This document shows, piece after piece, positions 1 through 6,084 of a stretch of DNA of 6,084 nucleotides. Source of the DNA: Candidatus Colimorpha enterica (GTDB taxonomy: Bacteria > Bacillota > Clostridia > Oscillospirales > CAG-272). The position numbers were made by a program, and so were the translations under genes. Location: NCBI GenBank assembly GCA_000433515.1, contig FR891185.1, positions 102,569 to 108,652 of the forward strand, read 5' to 3'. Numbering within the stretch: the stretch's first letter is position 1; each line of letters begins with the position of its first letter. The notes beneath the pieces were generated by a model that ran no database searches, was not told the DNA's origin, and worked only from the letters and a program-made list of their open reading frames with translations.

Positions 1-116
1 GGACAAACGGCGGCGGCTACTGCACCGCCTGCTTCAGCGGGGAATACCCGACCGAGACACCGAGCGAAACAAACAAGAACCGCTTCGAGAGACGCATCTC
101 GGAGGCAAAGGACTGA
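1..116 (+). CDS. purF: Amidophosphoribosyltransferase (PurF), C-terminal end only, 5' truncated by window
   Basis: The frame beginning at base 3 reads 37 residues and stops at TGA 114-116. It contains [13 protein letters not shown] (visible residues 6-18), which matches the C-terminal end of glutamine PRPP amidotransferase. The CxxC pair (visible residues 7 and 10) corresponds to the last two of the four cysteines that hold the [4Fe-4S] cluster in the Bacillus-type enzyme; the other two would lie upstream of the window. The enzyme is cytoplasmic and commits PRPP and glutamine to phosphoribosylamine, the first step of purine synthesis. The last 19 or so residues are charged and look like an ordinary variable tail. 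The gene ends 16 bases before purM, the same purF-purM order seen in many Firmicute pur operons. The piece is short, but motif and context agree well. Confidence 0.88.
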   Translation, partial: TNGGGYCTACFSGEYPTETPSETNKNRFERRISEAKD

Positions 117-119
117 CCG

Positions 120-127
120 AAAGGAAA
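120..127 (+). promoter_or_regulatory. Ribosome binding site of purM
   Basis: AAAGGAAA lies 7 bases upstream of the ATG at 133, counting from the end of AAAGGA. It fills half of the 16-base gap after purF and supports the chosen purM start. Confidence 0.7.
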
Positions 128-132
128 TAAAA

Positions 133-1170
133 ATGAAAAGCCAGAGCGAGAGTTACAGAAGCGCGGGGGTTGACATCACCGCCGGCTACCGCGCCGTTGA
201 GCTTATGAAAAGCCACATAAAGAGGACAAACACTCCCGGCGTTCTGTCGGGCATAGGAGGCTTCGGCGGGCTGTTTTCGCCGGATCTTACCGGGATGAAG
301 AATCCCGTGCTTGTCAGCGGGACAGACGGGGTCGGAACAAAGCTGAAGATCGCATTTCTGATGGGCAGGCACGACACCGTCGGGATAGACTGCGTTGCGA
401 TGTGCGTGAACGACGTCATCTGCTGCGGGGCAAAGCCGCTGTTCTTCCTTGACTATATAGCCTGCGGGAAGAACATACCCGAAAGGATCGCCGAAATAGT
501 CTCCGGAGTTGCGGAGGGCTGCGTTCAGTCGGGCTCCGCGCTTATCGGCGGCGAGACTGCCGAAATGCCGGGATTTTATCCGGAGGACGAATACGACCTT
601 GCCGGTTTTTCCGTCGGCATAGTTGACCGCGACAGGATAATCGACAGCGGGAAAATGCAGGTCGGAGACACCGTTATCGCGCTTCCGTCGAGCGGAGTAC
701 ATTCAAACGGCTTTTCGCTCGTCAGAAAGGTTTTTGACGTTGAGAATTCCGACATAAAGAAGCCGCTTGACTGCCTCGGCGGGAAGAGCATCGGCGAAAC
801 GCTGCTCACCCCGACGAAGATCTATGTTAAACCGGTGCTTGCACTGCTTGACAGGGTCAGCGTCCGCGGCATCTCTCATATCACCGGCGGCGGATTTTAC
901 GAAAACATTCCGAGAAGCATTCCGGACGGTCTTTCTGCGGTCATCGACAGAAAATCGCTCCGCATCCTTCCGGTATTCGACCTCATCGCGCATGACGGCA
1001 ATATTCCGGAGCGCGATATGTTCAACACCTTCAACATGGGCGTCGGAATGAGCATTGTTGTTCCGGAGAGCGAGACCGACACCGCCCTCTCGGTGCTTAA
1101 AGAAAACGGCGAGGACGCATATGTCATCGGCAGGATCGGAAGCTCCGACGAAAAGGTCAGGATAATATAA
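133..1170 (+). CDS. purM: Phosphoribosylformylglycinamidine cyclo-ligase (AIR synthetase, PurM)
   Basis: PurM uses ATP to close the imidazole ring of FGAM, giving AIR, in the cytoplasm as a dimer. The product is 345 residues, the normal family length. Landmarks in order: [12 protein letters not shown] (residues 7-18), the typical N-terminal opening; GTDGVGTKL (63-71), the nucleotide/metal-binding segment; [18 protein letters not shown] (91-108); [11 protein letters not shown] (139-149); [15 protein letters not shown] (184-198); [13 protein letters not shown] (249-261), the C-terminal domain motif; and [10 protein letters not shown] (297-306). All expected motifs are intact. The ATG at 133 is chosen because it has a good ribosome binding site and places SY..AGVDI at the usual distance from the start. 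Its TAA stop shares one base with the purN ATG. PurM belongs to the same ATP-binding superfamily as the core of PurL, also encoded here. Confidence 0.98.
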   Translation: MKSQSESYRSAGVDITAGYRAVELMKSHIKRTNTPGVLSGIGGFGGLFSPDLTGMKNPVLVSGTDGVGTKLKIAFLMGRHDTVGIDCVAMCVNDVICCGAKPLFFLDYIACGKNIPERIAEIVSGVAEGCVQSGSALIGGETAEMPGFYPEDEYDLAGFSVGIVDRDRIIDSGKMQVGDTVIALPSSGVHSNGFSLVRKVFDVENSDIKKPLDCLGGKSIGETLLTPTKIYVKPVLALLDRVSVRGISHITGGGFYENIPRSIPDGLSAVIDRKSLRILPVFDLIAHDGNIPERDMFNTFNMGVGMSIVVPESETDTALSVLKENGEDAYVIGRIGSSDEKVRII

Positions 1171-1787
1171 TGGGCGAAGGGAAGGCGCGCATTGCCGTGC
1201 TGATCTCCGGCGCCGGCACAAATCTTCAGGCGCTTATCGATGCGGAGAAAAGCGGGATCCTTCATTCCGGAAAGATAGTCTGCGTTATTTCCTCCTCTCC
1301 CTCGGCATACGGGCTGACAAGGGCAGAGAACGCGGGCATACCGGCATTTGTCGCCGAAAAAAAGGCTCTCGGCTCGCAGGAAGCGTTTGAGAAAGCGATA
1401 GTGTCAAGGCTTACGGAGTGCGGCGCGGAGCTTATTGTTCTTGCCGGGTTCATGTCGATACTCAGCGCGGACTTTACCGCCCGTTACCGCGACAGGATAA
1501 TCAACGTCCACCCGTCGCTTATCCCGTCGTTCTGCGGGAAGGGCTATTACGGGCTTAAGGTTCACGAGGCGGCGCTTGCCTACGGCGTGAAGGTGACCGG
1601 CGCCACGGTTCATTTCGTAAACGAAATTCCCGACGGCGGGAAGATAATCATGCAGAAGGCGGTTTATATCGACGGCGGCGACACGCCGGAATCACTTCAG
1701 AAAAAGGTCATGCGCGAGGCGGAGTGGGTCATTCTCCCGCTTTCGGCTGAAAAGATATCACAGGAAATCATGAAAGGCAGGGAATGA
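1170..1787 (+). CDS. purN: Phosphoribosylglycinamide formyltransferase (GAR transformylase, PurN)
   Basis: PurN moves the formyl group of 10-formyl-tetrahydrofolate to GAR, giving FGAR. The product has 205 residues, normal for the family. Visible motifs are LISGAGTNLQALI (residues 11-23), the phosphate-binding loop near the N-terminus (usually SGxGSNLQ, with Ser replaced here by Thr); LAGFMSIL (91-98); INVHPSLIPSF (111-121), carrying the catalytic Asn112 and His114; and TGATVHFVNEIPDGG (143-157), in which Asp155 aligns with E. coli Asp144. The loop after HPSLIP is about five residues longer than in E. coli PurN, which I recall as usual in clostridial enzymes. The start overlaps the purM stop by one base (TAATG), with only weak Shine-Dalgarno matches (AAAAGG at 1151-1156, AGGA at 1159-1162), so translation probably depends on ribosomes finishing purM. 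The stop overlaps the next start by four bases (ATGA). Confidence 0.97.
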   Translation: MGEGKARIAVLISGAGTNLQALIDAEKSGILHSGKIVCVISSSPSAYGLTRAENAGIPAFVAEKKALGSQEAFEKAIVSRLTECGAELIVLAGFMSILSADFTARYRDRIINVHPSLIPSFCGKGYYGLKVHEAALAYGVKVTGATVHFVNEIPDGGKIIMQKAVYIDGGDTPESLQKKVMREAEWVILPLSAEKISQEIMKGRE

Positions 1788-2506
1788 AAATGGCACTTTA
1801 TGACATCGGAAAGCTGCTCCGCGAAAACACCTATCCCGGACGCGGCATAATCATCGGAATGACCGGAGACGGGAAAAAAGCCGCGATTGTCTATTTCATA
1901 ATGGGCAGAAGCGAAAACAGCCGCAACCGCGTCTTTGAAAGAACCGGAAACGGTATGCGCACGCGGGCATACGACGAGTCAAAGCTGACCGATCCGAGCC
2001 TGATAATATATAACCCGTTCCTTTCTCTGCCGGGTACCGACATAATCACAAACGGCGACCAGACGGACACGGTTTATAACGCGCTTCTTCAGGGCGGGAC
2101 GTTTGAGAGCGCACTTATGACCCGCGAATCTGAACCCGACGCGCCGAATTATACTCCGAGGATCTCCGGGATCGTAAGCTACGGAGAGGGAGAGCGCGGA
2201 TTTACCTATGAGCTGTCGATCCTTAAAAGCGGAAACGGCGACCCGTCGGTCTGCAACCGTTATTTCTTCCGCTATGTTCCGCGTCCCGGATATGCACATT
2301 TCATACATACCTATAAATGCGACGGAAACCCGATCCCGTCGTTTTACGGCGAGCCGGAGGAGGTTTCGCTCCCGGATACTGCGGAGGAGGCTGCGGAACT
2401 TATCTGGAACAGCCTCAATACCGACAACCGTGTCTCGCTTTTCGTAAGATACCTTCCCCTCGACGGCGGAGAGCCGGACGAGAGGATCATCAACCGCAAC
2501 AACTGA
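1784..2506 (+). CDS. purO: IMP cyclohydrolase of the PurO type (stand-alone)
   Basis: The predicted reaction is closure of FAICAR to IMP, the last step of the pathway. The product is 240 residues and resembles the archaeal PurO / IMP cyclohydrolase-like family (PF07826). It does not resemble the MGS-like cyclohydrolase domain of bacterial PurH. Matching segments in order: YPGRGIIIG (residues 17-25), GRSENSRNR (41-49), YNPFL (76-80), TNGDQTDTVYNALLQG (89-104) and NYTPRISGI (122-130). The C-terminal part (about 150-240) is harder to match and makes the protein longer than the roughly 200 residues I recall for archaeal PurO. There is no signal peptide or membrane segment. The start is uncertain: ATG 1784 overlaps the purN stop (ATGA) and has AAAGG six bases upstream, while ATG 1790 has CAGGGA six bases upstream and would give 238 residues. 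The next gene is the partner AICAR formyltransferase, which supports the assignment. The family call is by eye and memory. Confidence 0.9.
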   Translation: MKMALYDIGKLLRENTYPGRGIIIGMTGDGKKAAIVYFIMGRSENSRNRVFERTGNGMRTRAYDESKLTDPSLIIYNPFLSLPGTDIITNGDQTDTVYNALLQGGTFESALMTRESEPDAPNYTPRISGIVSYGEGERGFTYELSILKSGNGDPSVCNRYFFRYVPRPGYAHFIHTYKCDGNPIPSFYGEPEEVSLPDTAEEAAELIWNSLNTDNRVSLFVRYLPLDGGEPDERIINRNN

Positions 2507-2525
2507 TATCACGGAAAACAGAAGG

Positions 2526-2531
2526 AAAGGA
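2526..2531 (+). promoter_or_regulatory. Ribosome binding site of the AICAR formyltransferase, deciding its start
   Basis: AAAGGA ends 7 bases before the ATG at 2539, in a purine-rich gap of 32 bases. The same reading frame stays open upstream to an ATG at 2317, inside the preceding gene, but this site and the protein homology both fix the start at 2539. Confidence 0.75.
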
Positions 2532-2538
2532 ACCGAAA

Positions 2539-3723
2539 ATGAACGAATACCAGCTCAAATACGGATGCAATCCCAATCAGAAGCCGTCACGCATATACAT
2601 GGAGGACGGCTCGGAACTGCCGGTCGAGGTGCTTTCCGGCAGACCGGGATATATTAATTTTCTTGACGCATTCAATTCGTGGCAGCTCGTGAAGGAGCTT
2701 AAGGAGGCAACGGGACTTCCGGCGGCAACCTCCTTTAAGCACGTAAGCCCCACCTCCGGTGCGGTTGCAGTCCCGCTTCCTTCGGATCTGAAGAAGGCGT
2801 GCTTTGTCGATGACATAGAGGGGCTTGACGATTCGCCGCTTGCCTGCGCCTATGCAAGGGCAAGGGGAACCGACAGGATGTCGTCCTTCGGTGACTGGAT
2901 AGCCCTGTCCGATGTCTGCGACAAAACCGCGGCGCTTGTGATAAAGCGCGAGGTTTCCGACGGAATAATCGCCCCCGGCTACACCGACGAGGCACTTGAG
3001 ATCCTCCGCTCAAAGCGCAGGGGCAATTACAACATCGTGAAGATCGACCCGTCGTACATCCCCGCTCCGGTCGAGAAAAAGCAGGTGTTCGGAATAACCT
3101 TCGAGCAGGGAAGAAACAATTTTGAGATAAACCGCGGTCTGCTTGAAAATATCGTGACTGCGAACAAAAACCTTCCGGAAAGTGCCGTCCGCGACCTTAT
3201 CGTCTCGCTTATAACGCTGAAATATACCCAGTCGAATTCCGTCTGCTATGCGGTTGACGGGCAGGCGATAGGGGTCGGCGCGGGACAGCAGTCAAGGATC
3301 CACTGCACCCGTCTTGCCGGAAGCAAGGCTGACACATGGCAGCTCCGCAGACACGAAAAGGTGCTTTCCCTCCCGTTCAGAGACACCCTCGGGCGCGCCG
3401 ACCGCGACAACGTGATCGACGGATATATCAACAAAAACGAAGAGGACGTCTGCGCCGACGGAAACTGGCAGAAATATTTCACCCGCCGTCCCGAACCGCT
3501 TACCGCATACGAGGCACGGGAATATCTTGACGGCATAACCGGCGTTTCTCTCGGCTCCGATGCGTTTTTCCCGTTCGGCGACAATATCGAACGGGCAAAG
3601 AAGAGCGGCGTTTCCTATATCGCCGAGCCGGGCGGGTCGATAAGAGACGACCTTGTCATTGAGTGCTGTGACCGGTACGGAATGGTCATGGCATTTACCG
3701 GAATGAGGCTTTTCCACCACTGA
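2539..3723 (+). CDS. purH: AICAR formyltransferase (stand-alone; C-terminal half of PurH/ATIC only)
   Basis: The enzyme transfers the formyl group of 10-formyl-tetrahydrofolate to AICAR, giving FAICAR. The product is 394 residues, whereas bifunctional PurH is about 510-590. It starts at YQLKYGCNPNQKPS (residues 4-17), which is where the formyltransferase half begins in fused proteins, so the MGS-like cyclohydrolase half is absent. Motifs: SFKHVSPTSGA (65-75) with the catalytic Lys67-His68 pair; AYARARGTDRMSSFGDW (104-120); REVSDGIIAPGY (137-148); KYTQSNSVCYA (228-238); GVGAGQQSRIHCTRLAG (245-261); SLGSDAFFPFGDN (337-349); EPGGSIRDD (363-371); C-terminal MRLFHH (389-394). Several of these match animal ATIC more closely than E. 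coli PurH as I recall them. The gene lies 32 bases after the PurO-type cyclohydrolase that would use its product. It ends in a tandem in-frame stop, TGA-TAA (3721-3726). Some authors call the split formyltransferase purV. Confidence 0.95.
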   Translation: MNEYQLKYGCNPNQKPSRIYMEDGSELPVEVLSGRPGYINFLDAFNSWQLVKELKEATGLPAATSFKHVSPTSGAVAVPLPSDLKKACFVDDIEGLDDSPLACAYARARGTDRMSSFGDWIALSDVCDKTAALVIKREVSDGIIAPGYTDEALEILRSKRRGNYNIVKIDPSYIPAPVEKKQVFGITFEQGRNNFEINRGLLENIVTANKNLPESAVRDLIVSLITLKYTQSNSVCYAVDGQAIGVGAGQQSRIHCTRLAGSKADTWQLRRHEKVLSLPFRDTLGRADRDNVIDGYINKNEEDVCADGNWQKYFTRRPEPLTAYEAREYLDGITGVSLGSDAFFPFGDNIERAKKSGVSYIAEPGGSIRDDLVIECCDRYGMVMAFTGMRLFHH

Positions 3724-3725
3724 TA

Positions 3726-3732
3726 AAAGGAG
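3726..3732 (+). promoter_or_regulatory. Ribosome binding site of purD
   Basis: AAAGGAG is a strong Shine-Dalgarno match, 8 bases upstream of the ATG at 3741. It begins on the last base of the second tandem stop codon (TAA 3724-3726). Confidence 0.75.
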
Positions 3733-3740
3733 CTTTTGCT

Positions 3741-5015
3741 ATGAAGGTAATGGTAGTCGGCGGAGGCGGACGCGAACACGCAATAATCAAAAAACTGAAA
3801 CAGAGCCGGGAGATCGACGTTATTTACGCTCTCCCCGGAAATGCCGGAATGGAGAACGACGCCGTGTGCGTGCCGGTTTCCGCAAAGGATATCGACGGGA
3901 TTGCCGGTTTTGCGGTAAAAGAGGGCATTGAGTACGCGGTTGTTGCGCCGGACGACCCGCTTGTTCTCGGTGCGGTGGACAGACTTAACGAGTGCGGAAT
4001 AAAGTGCTTCGGACCGACCTCACGTGCGGCGATCATCGAGGGAAGCAAAATTTTTTCAAAGAATCTGATGAAGAAATACGGGATCCCAACGGCAGAGTAC
4101 GAGACGTTTGACAATATGCGCGCGGCTATCAGATATCTTGAAAAGGTCAGCTATCCGACAGTCGTCAAGGCTGACGGGCTGGCTCTCGGGAAGGGCGTTG
4201 TCATTGCCGCGAACCGCGAGGAGGCCGTTTCCGCCGTGAAGTCGATGATGGAGGACGGAATGTTCGGAAAGAGCGGCTCGCGGATAGTGATAGAGGAATT
4301 CCTGACCGGACCAGAGGTTTCGGTTCTTGCCTTTACCGACGGAAAGACCGTGAAGCCGATGGTGTCGTCAATGGACCATAAACGCGCCCTTGACGGCGAC
4401 CGAGGACCGAATACCGGAGGCATGGGAACCGTTGCCCCGAATCCTTATTACACCGATGAAGTTGCAGAGCTCTGCATGAGGACGGTGTTCCTCCCGACGG
4501 TCGCCGCGATGAACAGCGAGGGCAGGACCTTCCGCGGATGCCTGTACTTCGGACTGATGCTGACTCCCGACGGACCGAAGGTCATTGAATATAACTGCCG
4601 TTTCGGCGATCCGGAGACGCAGGTGGTGCTTCCGCTCCTTGAAAGCGACCTTTTCACCGTTATGAGGGCAACGACAGACGGTACGCTTGAGAGCACCGAG
4701 GTCAGATTCTCCGATCGGAGCGCCTGCTGCGTTGTCGCCGCATCGGACGGATATCCGAAGAAGTACGAAACCGGTTTCCCTCTTACGGTCCCGGACGACA
4801 CCGACCGCGATTTCACGTTTGTTGCCGGTGCCTCCGAGAACGACAGCGGACAGACGGTCACTTCCGGCGGCAGGGTCGTCGGAGTCACATCGGTGAGGGA
4901 CAGCCTTGAGGATGCCGTGAATGCGGCTTATGACCGGCTGAAGCTCGTCCGGTTCAGAAATATGTATTACCGCCGCGATATCGGAAAACGCGCGCTTGAA
5001 GCGATAAAGAAATGA
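3741..5015 (+). CDS. purD: Phosphoribosylamine-glycine ligase (GAR synthetase, PurD)
   Basis: PurD joins glycine to phosphoribosylamine with ATP, giving GAR; it is a cytoplasmic ATP-grasp enzyme. The product is 424 residues, the usual length. Domains in order: an N-terminal pre-ATP-grasp domain opening with VMVVGGGGREHAI (residues 3-15); GPTSRAAIIEGSKIFSKNLM (91-110); the ATP-grasp core with PTVVKADGLALGKGVVIA (139-156), MDHKRALDGDRGPNTGGMG (211-229) and EYNCRFGDPETQ (283-294), which hold the nucleotide and metal; and a C-terminal domain with SGGRVVGVTS (375-384) and YRRDIGKRAL (410-419). VVAPDDPLVLG (67-77) replaces the more familiar VGPExPLxxG, a variant I associate with clostridial PurD. 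Because phosphoribosylamine is unstable, expression alongside purF makes sense. The gene starts 17 bases after the formyltransferase gene and ends 12 bases before purL. Confidence 0.98.
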   Translation: MKVMVVGGGGREHAIIKKLKQSREIDVIYALPGNAGMENDAVCVPVSAKDIDGIAGFAVKEGIEYAVVAPDDPLVLGAVDRLNECGIKCFGPTSRAAIIEGSKIFSKNLMKKYGIPTAEYETFDNMRAAIRYLEKVSYPTVVKADGLALGKGVVIAANREEAVSAVKSMMEDGMFGKSGSRIVIEEFLTGPEVSVLAFTDGKTVKPMVSSMDHKRALDGDRGPNTGGMGTVAPNPYYTDEVAELCMRTVFLPTVAAMNSEGRTFRGCLYFGLMLTPDGPKVIEYNCRFGDPETQVVLPLLESDLFTVMRATTDGTLESTEVRFSDRSACCVVAASDGYPKKYETGFPLTVPDDTDRDFTFVAGASENDSGQTVTSGGRVVGVTSVRDSLEDAVNAAYDRLKLVRFRNMYYRRDIGKRALEAIKK

Positions 5016-5017
5016 CC

Positions 5018-5022
5018 GGAGG
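5018..5022 (+). promoter_or_regulatory. Ribosome binding site of purL
   Basis: GGAGG sits two bases after the purD stop and 5 bases upstream of the ATG at 5028. It is the best core Shine-Dalgarno match in the window and fixes the purL start. Confidence 0.75.
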
Positions 5023-5027
5023 GCAGT

Positions 5028-6084
5028 ATGGTTTACAGAATTTATGTTGAAAAAAAGCCGGGGCTTGACAACGAGGCATCGGCGCTTCTCGCAGACATCC
5101 GGTCCTTCCTCGGAATAACCGGGCTTGAGAGACTGCGGCTGATCAACCGGTACGATATTGAAAATGCCGGCGAAGCACTTGTCAGCCGCTGTGTCGGGAC
5201 GGTGTTCTCGGAGCCGCAGCTTGACCGGGTGACATATGACCTGCCCGATGACGGCGCTTATGTTTTCGCCGTGGAATATCTGCCGGGGCAGTTCGACGCA
5301 AGAGCCGATTCCGCCGCGCAGTGTATGCAGATAATCTCAAAAGCCGACCGTCCGGACGTAAGAACCGCGAGGGTATATCTCCTTTACGGCGATCTTTCCG
5401 AAGAGGACATTCTTGCGGTGAAGAAATATGTAATAAACCCGGTCGAGAGCCGTGAGGCATCGCTTGATAAGCCGGAAACGCTTAAAGCCGCATATACAGT
5501 CCCGACGGAGGTCGAAACCGTTGTCGGCTTCACGGAATACGGCGACGGTGAGCTTGCGGATTTCATCGCAAAAAATGGTCTTGCGATGGATATCGACGAC
5601 ATAAGATTCTGCCGCGATTATTTCAGGGGCGAAAAACGCGATCCCACAATCACCGAGATAAGAATGCTCGACACCTACTGGTCGGATCACTGCCGTCACA
5701 CGACATTCCTTACCACGATAGACAGCGTGAAATTTGACGATCCGCTTGCCGAAAAGGCATACCGCGATTATCTTGCCGTCAGGGAAGAGCTCGGCAGGAC
5801 AAAGCCGGTCAATCTTATGGACGTTGCCACGCTTGCCGTGAAATATCTTAAAAAGCACGGAAAGCTCGATAAGCTCGACGAGTCGGAGGAGATAAACGCG
5901 TGTACGGTGAAGATAAACGTCACGGTTGACGGAAAGACCGAGCCGTGGCTGCTGCTCTTCAAGAACGAGACGCACAATCACCCGACCGAGATCGAACCCT
6001 TCGGCGGCGCGGCGACCTGTATCGGCGGCGCGATAAGGGATCCGCTTTCCGGAAGATCTTATGTCTACGGCGCAATGAGAGTCA
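5028..6084 (+). CDS. purL: Phosphoribosylformylglycinamidine synthase (PurL, long single-chain type), N-terminal part, truncated by window end
   Basis: PurL converts FGAR, glutamine and ATP to FGAM. Translation from ATG 5028 gives 352 residues and runs off the window end without a stop. The opening VYRIYVEKKPGL (residues 2-13) and YLPGQFDARADSAAQC (84-99) belong to a PurS-like N-terminal domain. A linker follows, and then the synthetase core begins: LDTYWSDHCRHTTF (214-227), LMDVATLAVKYL (263-274), FKNETHNHPTEIEPFGG (311-327) and CIGGAIRDPLSGRSYVYG (331-348). These match the single-chain FGAM synthase of streptococci and clostridia, about 1240 residues as I recall, so roughly 28 percent is visible. 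That type carries its own glutaminase (PurQ-like) domain at the C-terminus, beyond the window. This would explain why no purS or purQ gene appears in the visible part of the operon. The gene begins 12 bases after purD. Confidence 0.97.
   Translation, partial: MVYRIYVEKKPGLDNEASALLADIRSFLGITGLERLRLINRYDIENAGEALVSRCVGTVFSEPQLDRVTYDLPDDGAYVFAVEYLPGQFDARADSAAQCMQIISKADRPDVRTARVYLLYGDLSEEDILAVKKYVINPVESREASLDKPETLKAAYTVPTEVETVVGFTEYGDGELADFIAKNGLAMDIDDIRFCRDYFRGEKRDPTITEIRMLDTYWSDHCRHTTFLTTIDSVKFDDPLAEKAYRDYLAVREELGRTKPVNLMDVATLAVKYLKKHGKLDKLDESEEINACTVKINVTVDGKTEPWLLLFKNETHNHPTEIEPFGGAATCIGGAIRDPLSGRSYVYGAMRV

Noticed and set aside
1..132. A purine riboswitch or PurR-type operator at the start of the window
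   Set aside because: The first 116 bases are coding for the purF tail and the remaining 16 hold only the purM ribosome binding site. Any operon leader would lie upstream of the window.
34..1265. Long minus-strand open frames opposite purF/purM/purN, up to 222 codons (34-702, 703-1221, 897-1265)
   Set aside because: They lie antisense to strongly conserved coding sequence, show no recognisable domain, and are expected as shadows of GC-rich codon positions on the other strand.
1979..2512. Minus-strand open frame of 177 codons opposite the cyclohydrolase gene
   Set aside because: The + strand frame carries the PurO motifs and fits the operon overlaps; the antisense product resembles nothing I know.
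2317..2538. In-frame open extension of the formyltransferase gene back to an ATG at 2317, adding 74 residues
   Set aside because: It overlaps 190 bases of the cyclohydrolase gene, its translation is an Arg/Pro/Gly-rich out-of-frame product with no MGS-like domain, and a good ribosome binding site and the family N-terminus place the start at 2539.
2507..2538. The 32-base gap as a possible internal promoter or terminator
   Set aside because: It is purine-rich because of the ribosome binding site. I see no inverted repeat, T-run or paired -35/-10 hexamers.
3721..3726. Tandem in-frame stops TGA-TAA after the formyltransferase gene as a possible recoding site
   Set aside because: The protein already ends at the family-typical RLFHH and no downstream extension is expected, so this is an ordinary double stop.
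5337..5981. Minus-strand open frame of 214 codons opposite purL
   Set aside because: It is wholly antisense to conserved PurL motifs, has no recognisable protein family and no convincing start signals, so it is a shadow frame.

Overview
The window is a stretch of a de novo purine (IMP) biosynthesis operon. Every gene is on the + strand and densely packed, in the order: end of purF, purM, purN, a PurO-type IMP cyclohydrolase, a stand-alone AICAR formyltransferase (the C-terminal half of PurH only), purD, and the start of a long single-chain purL. Gaps are 16, -1, -4, 32, 17 and 12 bases, so one transcript with translational coupling is the natural reading. No promoter, riboswitch, terminator, RNA gene, mobile element or CRISPR array is visible. 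Both ends of the operon lie outside the window, and no stretch over 300 bases lacks a gene.

The likely host is an anaerobic Clostridia-type Firmicute, perhaps a gut Oscillospiraceae/Ruminococcaceae relative. The support is purine-rich Shine-Dalgarno sites before most genes, a moderately GC-rich composition that still uses ATA, AGA and AGG codons, a PurF tail with the CxxC iron-sulfur ligand pair, a PurN with a long 'SFCGKGYYG' loop, and a PurL N-terminus like the streptococcal/clostridial single-chain enzyme. This is family resemblance judged from memory, so placement below class level is a guess.

The genes cover these steps of the pathway: PurF (PRPP to phosphoribosylamine), PurD (to GAR), PurN (to FGAR, using 10-formyl-THF), PurL (to FGAM), PurM (to AIR), AICAR formyltransferase (AICAR to FAICAR, using 10-formyl-THF) and IMP cyclohydrolase (FAICAR to IMP). 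The steps from AIR to AICAR (PurE/K, PurC, PurB) are not in the window and may lie upstream of purF or elsewhere.

The main point of interest is how the last two steps are encoded. Most bacteria use one bifunctional PurH, with an MGS-like cyclohydrolase domain fused to the formyltransferase domain. Here the MGS-like domain is absent. The formyltransferase begins directly at its own domain boundary, and the gene just upstream encodes an unrelated cyclohydrolase of the family known from archaeal PurO. The formyltransferase also resembles the C-terminal half of animal ATIC more than it resembles E. coli PurH. This is a variant arrangement of a known pathway. I see no evidence of a wholly undescribed system in the window.
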